Positions 1-10,723 of a stretch of 56,434 nt of DNA are shown here, in pieces; position 1 is the first letter of the stretch; every line of letters begins with the position of its first letter. The translations under genes were made by a program, and so were the position numbers. Location of the stretch: contig MNCI01017909.1 in the NCBI GenBank assembly GCA_015680685.1, positions 648,410 through 704,843 on the forward strand, written 5' to 3'. The notes beneath the pieces were generated by a model, which saw only the letters and a program-made list of their open reading frames with translations, had not been told where the DNA came from and searched no databases. This DNA is from Gnetum montanum (Eukaryota; Streptophyta; Gnetopsida; Gnetales; Gnetaceae).

Positions 1-558
1 GAACGTGTATGGCTAGCCAAGGAATCAGCTACTCATCGCGATTAGATTCTCTTACCCTTTCCTCCTAGAACGTGGGACAAGTATGACTTGATTACGAGCA
101 TCTACGGATGTGTACGGCTAGTCAAGGAATCGGCTGCTTGTCACACTCAGGCTAGTTAGGTGACTTAGTACAACCACTTCGAGCACGTGCCTTACATGTG
201 GTAATCCCAGTAACGATTAGCATTTAGTAGCCACAGTTGCACAGATTAGGGTGTGTACGGCAAGTGGGAACGGATGCTGATGCTAGGACTTAGTGCTGTA
301 GTTAGAGTTAGTTTTAGTTTCTCAACCCTTCATACTTTAGCATAGGAGATAAATCGGAAAATACCAAAAAAAATCATATACCTCAGACTTACTTAACCAT
401 ACACTGTGACAACAACAAGTAAGTCTGGGAAGACAATGACTAATTAACCCCAAGTGTTCCTTGCGGTGTTTAGGCATTTAGTCTGCAGATTTCGACTGGA
501 TCGTGCATGCTACGCTCATTTCATATGGTTGAGTGTAGGGGTACCTCGCCACTCATCA
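1..558 (+). mobile_element. Ty3 LTR, 3' part, plus orientation
   Basis: The last 150 bases match the ends of the LTRs at 35248-36010 (plus) and 12637-13493 (minus), including the terminal block GTATGGTTGAGTGTAGGGG-like and the final CTCATCA at 552-558. The middle also follows the 35580-35800 stretch in order (a block near 170-290 with GAGCACGTG and GGGTGTGT). No tRNA-Asp-like primer site follows position 558, so this is the 3' LTR or a solo LTR of an element lying left of the window. The family assignment is firm; the left end is cut by the window. Confidence 0.8.
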
Positions 559-922
559 GTTTTAAATGTTAAATATTAGTGAAGCCCTAGTAATTTTATA
601 AATGGGTGGTAGCAAAAAGGTAATTTTTTATACACCTTTATGTAACGTTGGTTGATGCGGTTGTATGAGTCAATAAGGCCGACCTTTGCAACTTTGTATT
701 TTAAATGTGTAAAATTTTCTACTGGCTTCTTGGCGCTGTTAGAACGTCTCTGAATGTGAAGGTCAAATGTGAAGTCGCCAGGCCTGGAACTACCAAAAAA
801 TAGTTTCAAATTATCCTACCCTGCAAAAATCATATGAACGACCACCATGAAAGAAGGCTCTGCCACTGCGTTCGGTAATGTTACCGTGTGTTCTGTAAAG
901 ACTGAGGCTATTGTAACCTTTG
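559..922. other. unassigned sequence between LTR and HSP70 fragment
   Basis: Only short open frames occur here, including a 77-codon minus-strand frame at 576-809 with no recognisable domain. No primer-binding site, repeat or RNA gene was recognised. Confidence 0.5.
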
Positions 923-940
923 CTATTGCACTGTCCCGCC

Positions 941-1570
941 TTGCCATGTCCTACCTTCGCCTCGGACCATGTGCTCGATCTCGTCCTTGCTCAGCTGAAC
1001 TTTTTCGTTGGTGATGGTGATGTTGTTTTTGACACCCGCCATCTTGATCTTGGCCATCAAGTGGAGGATGCCATTGGTGTTGATGTCGAAGCACACGTTG
1101 ATCTGGGGAATGCCTTGGGGCATCGGAGGGATGCTCACCAACTCGAACTTTCCTAGCAGGTTGTTGTCCTTTGTGTGGGCACGCTCGCCCTCATACACCT
1201 GAATCAGCACACCCGCTTGATTGTCCAAGTACGTGCTAAAAACCTGCTCTTTCTTTGCCAGGATGGTCATGTTGTGGGGGATGAGCGCCATCATGATGCC
1301 GCCTACGGTCTTAATGCCTAGGGACAACAGAGTTGCGTTGAGGAGGAGCAGGTCTTGGACCTTTTCACTGGACTGACCGGAGAGAATGGCGGCATGTCTG
1401 GCAGCACCATAGGCAGCGACCTCGTCTGGGTTGATGCTCTTACAGAGCTCCTTGTCATTGAAAAAGTCTTGAAGTAGCTGTTGGAGCTTCGGGATCCACG
1501 TAGAACTGCCCATGAGCATGATGTCGCCGATGGAGGCCTTGATGATCTGCATGATGTTGAGGTTTCTTAA
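941..1570 (-). pseudogene. HSP70: HSP70 (cytosolic Hsc70-type) fragment
   Basis: The minus-strand translation matches about 205 residues of a plant cytosolic Hsp70 chaperone. It runs from the end of the ATPase domain into the beta-sandwich substrate-binding domain. Landmarks in order are a GGSTRIPK-like loop read here as GSSTWIPK, then [59 protein letters not shown] and [10 protein letters not shown]. The frame stays open upstream to 1804, but that part does not resemble Hsp70. The N-terminal ATPase domain (about 340 residues) and the C-terminal lid are missing. Changes fall at conserved positions: the GG of the phosphate loop is GS, its Arg is Trp, and the AEDK stretch reads MAKIK. The block is visibly richer in G and C than its surroundings, so it came from a host gene, either as a captured fragment or a truncated duplicate. 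No poly(A) tail was seen, so retroposition is not shown. Confidence 0.9.
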
Positions 1571-2250
1571 AGTCATCCAAGAAATAGAGGCCAAGTAATG
1601 GTACTGGTAAGATTTGTTAAACTGTTGCATAAACAGAACATAAGTAGAACCTAAGCATAGTATTTTGGTTCCTTTAAAATCTTTACAAATCAAGGTTACC
1701 ATGGTATTAATTTCAGGCTTTTGGGAATATTGGCAAATTCGTGGTACGGTATGTCTTATACCATTGCACACATGGAGCGACTTGACGTCCCCGTTTTGAA
1801 TCATAATAATAATAATGTTGTAAATAAAATCAGGAGCTGGAGCATGGGAAAGCTAGAGACTAAGCTCTTAGGCACTCAAGATAATACACCTCTGCACTTT
1901 GTTGTGTTGATTTTGGAGGTTGAATCTGTCGAGTCAAGTCCTTATGCTGCAGTTGATTGATTTTGGCAGTCTCTACTTTTGCGCTGACATTACTCTGTTA
2001 TTCTTTAAAAAAATTTGTTATTTTCCAAAGACCTTAAGACTTGGGAGAATATTTATAATTTATTCTTTTTCTCTCAAACTGAAATTTTTGCCACTTCTCC
2101 AAAAACTCTTAACCAATTTTATCATGTCAACGTGTTCCATGAAATGGCCAAATGTGCCAACACAAAGTAGAATATAGTAAAGAAAAACGGTGTGAGTAAA
2201 ACTAGGCTAAGAAAGTAAAAGAAAAGATTACAAAGTTATCAGCATATGGG
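1571..2250. other. unassigned sequence right of HSP70 fragment
   Basis: AT-rich sequence with no convincing coding frame. A minus-strand open frame extends from the HSP70 fragment to 1804 without family resemblance. It contains a short AAT microsatellite near 1803-1815. Confidence 0.4.
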
Positions 2251-2399
2251 CAAGTGAGTAGGGAACATACATCAATCATGCAACTATTTCCTAATCTTTG
2301 ATAGGTTAGGAAAGGTGTATGGTCTTCATTGCACAATCTTGTGCTCCTTGTTTCCCTTACTAACTACATCAAATGAGAGCTATTCCCATGATGCATCCA

Positions 2400-2925
2400 T
2401 GGTTTGATTATCATCATTTTTAGCCTTGTCTACTCTATCAAGATTCTTGACTTTGTTTTTAATAATAGGAGTTTCTTCTTGAAACTCCACTTCAGACCCT
2501 TTCTCTATGTCGATGTTATTAACTGCCAAGGGAATCGCACTATCACCATGAATAATTATTTCAACTCCCTCATAAGGTAGGTGAATTTCTTAGTGGATGG
2601 ATGAGGAAATAGCTTATAACTAAGCTAGCCAAGGCCTCCCCAAGATGAGGTTAAATCCTCATGTCTCTCCCATCATCAAGAAGTTGGCTATTATGGGGAA
2701 TTATTCCCCTACTACAAAGTCCAAAAAATAGAACCTTTTATGACAACCTACTCTCTATTAAGGAATTTTAGAGGAGAGGTAGAAGTGTTTTGTATGTGTT
2801 TCTCTGGGCCTAACTGTTCAACCATTGTATAAGATATAATGTTGGTTACTGCTCCATCATTAATGTGCACACTATGAACCTTGTATTGTCCAACCCTTAT
2901 AGTTCTAAGGAGAGGGACACTCATT
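2400..2925 (-). pseudogene. Ty3 aspartic protease remnant (element B)
   Basis: Retroviral-type aspartic proteases cut the Gag-Pol polyprotein. On the minus strand near 2890-2840 the reading VHINDGAVTNIISYTMVEQL carries the catalytic Asp in the form DGA instead of the usual D-[ST]-G-[AS]. Near 2690-2630 follows ANFLMMGET, a stop, then GFNLILGRPWLA, matching the second conserved beta strand (LGRPWL). Further down, YEGVEIIIHGDSA and an acidic linker precede the expected RT, which is absent. Several in-frame stops show it is dead. Confidence 0.65.
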
Positions 2926-3689
2926 GTCTTGCCATCCTAGGGGTTGGTTTAGACTTTGCTATTGCAAAACACTAGTATGGTTGACTTTTTTTCTTTTTTA
3001 GGTGAGGGTGGTACCATCCCTACATGAATGGACTCTTCGTTAGTAGGGATATCCTAACTAACAAGAATTGAACTCAACATCTCTACTAAGGCTTCATGAT
3101 GAGTGGGAGAATTCATCACTAGGTCATACAGGCTCAATGAAGTGTTCTTTTACTTTAAGGATCATTTTACCAATTCCATGGCATTGAGGAAGTCTTTCTC
3201 ATTAGCAATTGGTTTTTCATTTTTTTTTCACTTTGACTTCTTCCATTCACTCTAATATGTGAACTTCATGTTTCAAGATTTACAATTTTGTCCTCTTTCC
3301 CTTTTGTTGTTGCTTTTGGTCCTCTCTTGGTTAACTAGTTAAGGCATTTTGAGCATTAGAGCTCAGAATGGTTGAAATAGGTATGGGCTTTGGTGGGCTT
3401 TGAGCATTAGCAATATGGTTGGATGTAGAGGCTCATGATGATGATGGTTAATTAGTTGTGGTAGGGGTCTTACGTGACTCATTTTAGGTCCCTATGTAGT
3501 CCTATTCTCTTTGAACACAGTGGCCATGACTACATGGTTCTATTTCCCTCTCTTTTTATCCTTCCATGTGTGTTGATTTTTGTACGCTATGTAGGCAGGA
3601 TCATGACTGGCCTCAGCAACATCCTCTGTGTTCTTGGTTTCTGAGAAAGCCTAGCTAAGGGGCTTTAGATCTAAATAGTATAGTTTAGA

Positions 3690-4080
3690 CTTGATGCATT
3701 CATTAACCACCATCTTGAAGATGGCTAGAAGGTGAATTTTGGCTATAGGTTCAGGAATCTCATTAATTAGAGCATTCTATCATTGGATGAACTTCTAGAC
3801 AAGTTCATGAGACTCCTATTTAATTTTCATCAATTGATCTAGGGGGTATTTGGTTTCAAGTTATACTTAAAACAATACACAAATTATGAAAATAAGTCTT
3901 CTAATGAGGCTATAGATCCTCTACGCAATGCACAGTACCAGTCTAATACTTTCCCTATAAGAGACATAGGGAATATACACATTATTGTATGAGGCTAGGC
4001 CTATAGCAACAGGCACTCAAAACATAAGGTGATAAGGTATGCATTTGGATCACCTTCACCATTGTATTTGGTGAACTATG
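3690..4080 (-). pseudogene. Ty3 gag core remnant (element B)
   Basis: The minus-strand translation starting near 4076 gives FTKYNGEGDPNAYLIT, the opening of the plant retrotransposon Gag domain (usually F-x-G-x-x-D-P-x-x-H/Y-L). It continues in shifting frames with KVLDWYCAL, GSIASLEDLFS, KYNLKPNTP, ESHELV, NALINEIPEP and HLLAIFKMVVNECIK, which are the conserved W, L, ES and helical segments of that domain. At least four stops and two frameshifts interrupt it. Gag would form the virus-like particle. Confidence 0.7.
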
Positions 4081-5250
4081 ATATGGGAATGCTCAAAGGA
4101 AGAGTTATTTGTGGGTCAATTGAACTAATGGGATCATCTTAATAAAAGTCCATTATTTTAACTATTTGGTGAAGTTGAAGCTTTGAGCTTACATAGCTCT
4201 TCCATGAGGTCTTGCATCATTTGGAAGGCCTGATCCATGCCTTGGGGCACCCTGATAAGTTGAGGACTCTATACAAATGGTTGTGGAATGAGTTGAGAGG
4301 CTTGTGGCCTCATGATGAGCAATGTTAAGGATGGAAAAGATTGAGTTATCATCATTATAGGGGGGCTAAACAATGAGAAAGATCTTTCTGTTGACATTTG
4401 GAGGAAAAAGGGGGAAAATGGGGTATGAGATGCTTAGGTTTCCTAGGATCCCACTAAGAGGTCCACTAGTGTGAAGAAGGGATGAGCTATGGTGAACATC
4501 ACAGGAAATGGTTTTGTAGATCAAGTTAGAAGTTGATTTAATGCATGGGTTATGGCTGGTGATTGGCTATGATGGACATTGATCCAAACATAGTAGGGTA
4601 GGTAGCAGGAGAAGAGGGTTGAGGTACTTTCTTTATGAATGAGATAGAAGAAGCCGAACTATGTGGAATGGTTTCAAGAGCTAACTATTGCAAAAGGCTC
4701 CCAGTAAAGGTATCAAGTTCTGGTTTGGCTTCAAACTTATCATGCTCCTCATGTTGGCTCTTGGAGTTGACCTTCTCACTTAGCCCATCCATATTAATTA
4801 GTTGAGCAAATATGCACATATGGATGTCATTTAGTTTTCTCTTGTCCTAATAATAAGGGATATACTCCTTCTCATTTCTATGGATTAATTCAAACTCATG
4901 CTTGGATTTAGATTTTGTGTGTGGGATTAGTAGGTCAACCTCTATTTTGGTGCATATGAAGTTGTAGTGATCCTCATTGATCATGATGAAGTCTAGGCTT
5001 TTGCCCCTTTTCCTAAGCAATTATCTATACTTAGCCACAACTAGATCCCTTGGGTCATATATGTGCATTGCATCTTGGTTGGGGGCCATATTGGTCAAGT
5101 AAATAGGCAATACAGTTGACTTGCTAAAAGGCATTGACAAGGTACTTAATTTGATTTTAATTAAGAATTCCAACCAGTGGAATTGCTTAGCATATAAATG
5201 ATTTTGGCTATAGAAAATGGTTGAACTACAACTACAAATGCAGTGCATGT

Positions 5251-6409
5251 AACAGTGACAGTATTATGCACTACATTGGGAAAACTCAAAATTAAAATAA
5301 AAAATTAAAATTTAGGTTTTAAAGTGTAAGGAATGGAGGCCTACATTGCAATGGTCACTAGTAGAAAATTAATGTAAAATAATGTTGAAGGTAGTTTGTT
5401 GTTTCAGCTTTTGGTTGGCAATGTGTCACTCCACCCAACATGCAGTGAAACGATACAGTAGTGTTTGCATTAAATATGTTGGTTATGGCTTTAAAATGGA
5501 AAGATACACTAGGTTTCTAGTAAGAAATATGCTGGTTGCAGGAAGAGTAAGTTTTTGATTTTCCTTATTATAAAATGTTAGTATATTTTTCCTTTATGGA
5601 AAAACAACATTAAATTTAATGTGAAATCAATAAATGTATTATTTTTCCCAAAGATACGCTAGGTATTTTGGAAAAAATATGTTGGTTTTATGAGGGAAAG
5701 TATGTTGGTTTTGTAAAAAAATGAACTAGATTTGAAAACTACGCTAGGCTTTCAGGATAAGCCTAATGGAAGATTTTGTATGGTTGTAAGTGAGTGGTGT
5801 TTGTAAAAGATAAGTTGACCTTTGGAAAATCCAAAGACTAATTTTTAAACAATAAATATTGCAATTTGTACTAAAAAATATGTTGGCTTCAAAAGGTCCA
5901 CCAACTACTATGAAATTTGGCAAACCACCCAACTTGCTGTAATAAATACACTGGGTAAAAAGTGTAGGGGGAATGAATGGTTGCACTAGTTTTTCTATGA
6001 TTTTCATAGCAAAATTTCAAAGGTTTTAATGTAAACATAAAAAAATAATAGTTAAAATTGATGGGCAATCAATGGTAGAACAAGATTGGGTGAAGAATTT
6101 GAGCAAAGGACCTCCTTCTAGGACCAGAAACTATAAGGCTTAAAAAATTTGATGCTGGACAACCAAAAACTCTAGGTGGAATAATATAACTTTAGATCCC
6201 AAAGGCCTCTAATAAGAGGATCCAAAGCACTTTGGATGGTCTTGTCGATCACCTAGGAACTTAAAAATTGAAAAATGATTTAAAAATATTGAATGTAAAA
6301 TGCAGATCTAACCAAGAGAAATAGGAAAAATAAACTTTCAAGAAGAAAATGAACTACAAATTTTATTAATAATAATAATAGTTGCAAATACAAGAGAGTT
6401 CAAGAAAGT
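5251..6409. other. unassigned: probable leader/LTR of element B
   Basis: No coding sequence is recognised. The stretch 5480-5960 repeats short phrases such as ATATGTTGGTT and TACGCTAGG. It lies upstream of gag of element B on the minus strand, so it may be its 5' leader or LTR, but no matching second LTR is in the window. At about 6410 it is joined directly to the truncated LTR of element H. Confidence 0.35.
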
Positions 6410-6883
6410 ACAAGTTTTATCCATTGTTGGGATTACCAAACATTAGTATATTATGCTTAAAGTGGTCATACTTATGTTACTTATGAATAATAATATTAAT
6501 TACTCAAGAATAAGAAAGTAAATTTCTAAAAAGTAAAGTTATGCTAGTTCAATTACTGCAATGGATAGAAGAAATCTCAATTTTATTATCATTCATGCAA
6601 ATGTGTCTAGGTAGAAATGCATTCAAATAAAATGTCATACAATCACTTGAATTCATGCTAATGGCATTCAGAGGGAGAATATTCTAACTTTTGTGAAATA
6701 AAATTGTAAGATTTTAGCTAAGCTATGACTAATATGTGTCATAAATGCAAAGGGTATGTGAATTTATATAGGCAATGCCTATGTTAATGTTGATGTACCT
6801 GCATCAATGCATCCTAGGATATGTCAATGGAAATACATCAACAAGCATGTGTCGATGTAGATTATGTTATTGATGCTTCATCA
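6410..6883 (-). repeat. Element H 3' LTR, truncated
   Basis: Aligns base by base with 55345-55847, for example GGGATTACCAA, TTAGTATATTATGCTT, GAATAATAATATTAATTACT and the terminal GATGCTTCATCA. About 400 bases of the far (left) end are missing: similarity stops near 6410. A TATA box lies on the minus strand near 6761-6768, with palindrome-like CATCAATG/CATCGATG motifs upstream of it (6790-6865). Confidence 0.85.
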
Positions 6884-6895
6884 TACCTCCATGAC
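6884..6895 (-). other. Polypurine tract of element H
   Basis: On the minus strand the sequence just before the 3' LTR reads CATGGAGGTA, a purine-rich tract. It matches CATGGGGGTA in element C (13494-13503) and CTTGGGGGTA in D (22702-22711). It would prime plus-strand DNA synthesis. Confidence 0.65.
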
Positions 6896-7109
6896 CAATT
6901 GAAAACTTGTCCTTAAGTGAACAAAATTGGGATCAAGTTTCTTACAAAATTTAGGGAAGTATGAAACTTTATTAACAAATTGATTAACTAACTAACTCTA
7001 AGTGTTGTATTATATGGATTATAAAAATGGATTCCATTTTACAATAAAATTAGACACTTAAACAAAATTTTTCAAGCAGTTATTCAATGGATAGAGGTGT
7101 AATCAAGTC

Positions 7110-10100
7110 TCACATTGTGCCTAGAGGTGGAGGCTCTTATGGCTTAGATGCTCCTTCATCGCAACCTAGTTCTACTAGAGGCTAAGGCTACCTTGTTGTT
7201 GTTATTCCTACTATTAAAAATGTTAAAGACATATAGGAGTGCCTTCATTTATTCTTCCTTGCTTCATGAATCATATAAGATCTAGGTCACTTTGCCTAAA
7301 TGAACTAGTGTAGGGATATCCCATGGGCATGACAGTAAAGGAAACATCTTCTTCATGTTGATGAACTAGACTGCAACTATTTTACATTTAATATCGAATA
7401 TCTATACAAGGTTCTGTAGCTCCTAGTAGTCATTTATTCACTTCACCAAATTATTACCAATAGTCCATTGATCATTGAACCTACTTTTGAGAACCTCAAG
7501 CTTTGCATTGGCTATCTCCAACATTTGTTTTGTATCCTTGTGGAGCTTGAACTCCTTCTCATAAGGGAGGTAAGAGCTAGTGACCTATTTCTCTAATTTA
7601 GTTCTTGGCCTCCCTATTGTCAGAATTTCCATGTTTGCATATTGGAAATCGGCAAGCTCCATGTACTTGGTCATCTCATCAATCTACAAATCCTTTAGGT
7701 GGATCGATGCTTGATTGTATGCATTAAGTCCATCAAAGATGGACTATCATGCATTGCGTCTTTGTTCGAGTTGCTAAATGGCCTCTTTCACCTTTACCTT
7801 GGCCAATTTTATTTCCTTTTCATTAATCTCCTTGAGTGTCCTAACCTAGTCCCTACACTGATTCTTCACTTTCGTAAATTTTAGGGCTTCATTTTTCTAG
7901 GTAGCTATTTCAATTTTAGTCCTCTAGCAAATGGCAGTAACCTTCTCTATTAAGAGATTCCTATTTTTAGCTGCCAACCTCCTCAAGTCCAAGTTTACCT
8001 TTGCAAGCTACTCCTACTACTAGCAGATGTATTCAATAATATAGTTCTTTTGTTGGTTAGCATTTTATAGATGATGGTTGTCTCCTTTAAGGAACAAGTT
8101 GTTCTTGCAAACTTGTGACAAGTCATTGTCAATGTTGTTGGGCATAACCTTTGACATGGATATGTCAAAGATTATAATCTCCTTCATATTCTCGACCTCT
8201 TGATATTTTTGTTGAAGGTATTCGAAGCTTCATCTAGTTTAAGCTAAGTGATGTGCACATCAAACAGGCCAAAGTAACATATGTCCAACGATGGGATCTT
8301 TCCCTAGAGTTTTGGCATGTTTGGGAGTGTTTTGGGACCATTTTTATGACTCTAGGATGTTCTAGATGCTATGGGGACTTGTTTGAAGGTGTCTGAAGGT
8401 TCCAAGCCTCAAAAAAAACATCTTTGTCTTTTGGCCTTACAAAGGAGACATCTCATTTGTAAAGGGGACATCTCAATTATAAGTGAGACATCTCATCTAC
8501 AATGTAGACATCTCTACTGAGAGGTTCCACATGATATGAAGACGTCTACTTTAACACCTCTACACTTGAGAAAGGCATCTCCGACAGATTTTAAGGGACA
8601 TTAAAGTGAATGATAAATTGAAGCTAAGATGAAGAGACAAGGGGAAAAAGATATAAATAAACTAATTGGTCTTCAATTTGAAGAAGAAAGTCAAAAGAAA
8701 GTTTGTAGAGAGAAAGAGAAAGTCTAGGGAGAGAGAGGCGAGTGAGAGAAGAGTAGAGAGAGATAGAGTCTTAGCAAGGTGCCTTGATGATCATCCTTGT
8801 GAATGTGTGTTTTCTTTAATTGAGTGTGTGAGAGTTGGAATGAATCTCTTGTTTGTCCTTGGGAATTATGCTTCCTTTCATATGTAAATTCTATGTTTGA
8901 GGAGAATAAAGCTTTCATTTTCCTTTTCTTATTCAAATTTGCTATTTTATGACTTTGAGAGAGATTGGATTATGGAATCCATGGGAGCTCCTCATCACTA
9001 AGATTGAGGAATGAAAGATTTGAGAGACAAGCTCATAGTTCTATAGCTTTGACAACCAATCGATGATTGATTGCGGTGGCCTTCTTAAATTACAGATTAG
9101 CAACTAGTGACTTGCTCCTTATCTCTAGAAGATGTGATTGGTTTACAATGATATCATCTAGAAGATCAAAGATGTTCAAAAGCAATTGCTCAACTCCTAA
9201 TAGTCTCTCCAACACCTCTTCATTTTGGGTAGTGCTCATCTAGCCACTCCCTATTTCTCTAATGCATGCACATCTTTCATGGCAACTATATCTAGTACAA
9301 ACACAAAAAGACCATTAGGAGATTTTGTAACTCTATCAACCTCCACCTCCATCACTATCTTTTGGTCATTGTGTAGCATTACTAGCACAATTGCCCTTTT
9401 TGCTTCCTCTAACATGATAGAGAAAGTTGTTGCATTTCCTAAAACTTCAACAAATTGTTTTCTTGGAATGAATATAGTAACCTCCCTAGAAATTGGATTA
9501 GATCTCATGAATGCCTAGTTTCATTATGTAGAGGATAGTGACATTGTCTTACTATCTAGCCAATGGATGATCCTTGCAACCTCATCTAAATGGCTCATAG
9601 TTGGACGATAAATGGATGACTCCCCACCACCTACAAATCCTTGTTATTATTGAAACTATTGCTCCTTATGTTTTCTATGTCACCTCACATCTAAAATAAT
9701 TTCTAGTGTTGTTTCTAGGATTATAGATGGTGGTGCTACTAGTTGATCCTCTTCTTAAAGCTTTGTTGTGATCTTATCCTTCATCATCTCTTATCATGAT
9801 GTGGCAAGAGTGCAGCAGACCACATCATTAGAGTATTCAAATATTCCTCCCCTTTTGCATAATTTCTTGATTAAGCATGGGAATGGGAGAGTCTTCCTAC
9901 CCTTCTCATTTTCCTTGAAATGCTTCTCAATTTCAAGGAATATGTGCTAGGATAGAATGACAAAGAATTTTTCCCTTAGAATCGCACATGCCTTGGCTAA
10001 GAAGGTTATTATCTTACTTAGCCTTACCACTTGATTTAGGTGATAGGTGTGATCTTACTATAGGCTCTCTTCACCTTCATCAATGCACCATACTTGTTAT

Positions 10101-10723
10101 AGTCCACTTTCTAGCACTATTAAATCCATTCATTTTTCACTTCAAGGTCCACTTGCATGGAAACTTTGACAAGCTTTGCCCCAGTGTGTGGCAAACCGAG
10201 TGCTTCAAAAATGGCTTTAACTGAATAGGAGATAATGATATATTTTATTTTCATCAACGCATCTCCTTGTTAATTGTTCTAAAATAAGTAGGTTTTCCTT
10301 ATGTACCATTCTCCACTATTGGAGAGAATGGGCCATAGAGGATACCCCTCTAACTACATTCTAACCTTCTTTGATGTTAACTCCAAGAAGTGTCTGAAGT
10401 TTAACTCTTGCAAGATAGAACTTTGGACCTTCTTGGTTATGATCTTTTCCAAGAAGGGTTTCATTAGTGTGACCTCTAAGGTAGGTCTTGGTCTTGGAGC
10501 CTCGTCCTACTTGGATTGATCCATTTCCATTTCCACACAATGGGATATACCTAACAGATTTCAATTTGGATTCCTACTAAAGAGGCCTTGTAGCATGTGT
10601 AACCTCTATTGTTGGCTCCTAGGATCACTATTACTATTATTGTGATTAGCCCCTTCCTCCTTAAGTTTTCTTCTCTCTTAGTTGTGATGGCCCTCTCACT
10701 TGTTATCCTCTTTTGGGTGCCAT
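7110..10723 (-). pseudogene. Accessory (env-position) ORF of element H, interrupted
   Basis: Starts at 10723 with MAPKRG, the same start as the homologous ORF of element C, and ends near 7110 with EPPPLGTM and a stop, matching EPPPLGTT in C. The N-terminal third aligns with C and D around a region reading GEWYIRKTYLF. The C-terminal half is rich in charged residues and looks coiled-coil. Recognisable open pieces are 9251-9508, 10361-10564 and 10551-10739; stops and frameshifts separate them. An approximately 0.8-kb insertion (8255-9080) splits it. It sits between integrase and the 3' LTR, where Athila elements carry an env-like ORF, but no signal peptide or membrane segment could be read. Its function is unknown. 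Confidence 0.7.
8255..9080 (+). mobile_element. Insertion, probable solo Ty1-type LTR
   Basis: This stretch has no counterpart in the accessory ORFs of C and D, which read straight across the site. It contains a cluster of GACATCT repeats at 8445-8570, a TATA box (ATATAAATA) near 8650, a purine-rich GAGAGA leader at 8705-8770 and an AATAAA signal near 8905: the layout of a plus-strand LTR. The GACATCT cluster resembles that in the LTR of the Ty1-like element at 48717-49776. The ends are uncertain by some 20 bases, and no target-site duplication could be fixed. Confidence 0.5.

Larger units (their letters stand above)
2250..5250 (-). mobile_element. Degenerate Ty3 element B (gag-protease part)
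   Basis: A minus-strand Ty3-type internal region. Gag is recognisable at about 3690-4080 and protease at about 2400-2925, in the expected order for the minus strand. No RT or integrase is seen: the element breaks off near 2250, next to the HSP70-containing stretch. It differs from the Athila-like elements that fill the rest of the window. For example, its protease has the loop HINDGAVTN and a later LILGRPWLA motif typical of other plant Ty3 lineages. The 4081-5250 part is probably the gag N-terminus and leader but has too many stops to read. No LTR pair was identified. Confidence 0.65.

Noticed and set aside
576-809. Small protein gene of 77 codons
   Set aside because: No family resemblance, no promoter, and such lengths occur by chance in AT-rich DNA.
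920-1202. Plus-strand open frames opposite the HSP70 fragment
   Set aside because: They are antisense shadows of the HSP70 codons, with no domain of their own.
923-1804. A functional HSP70 gene
   Set aside because: Only about 205 residues are Hsp70-like. The ATPase domain and lid are missing, and conserved phosphate-loop residues are changed.
8445-8570. CRISPR-like or satellite array of GACATCT units
   Set aside because: Spacing is irregular, units are too short, and the context (TATA box, polyadenylation signal) fits an LTR promoter.
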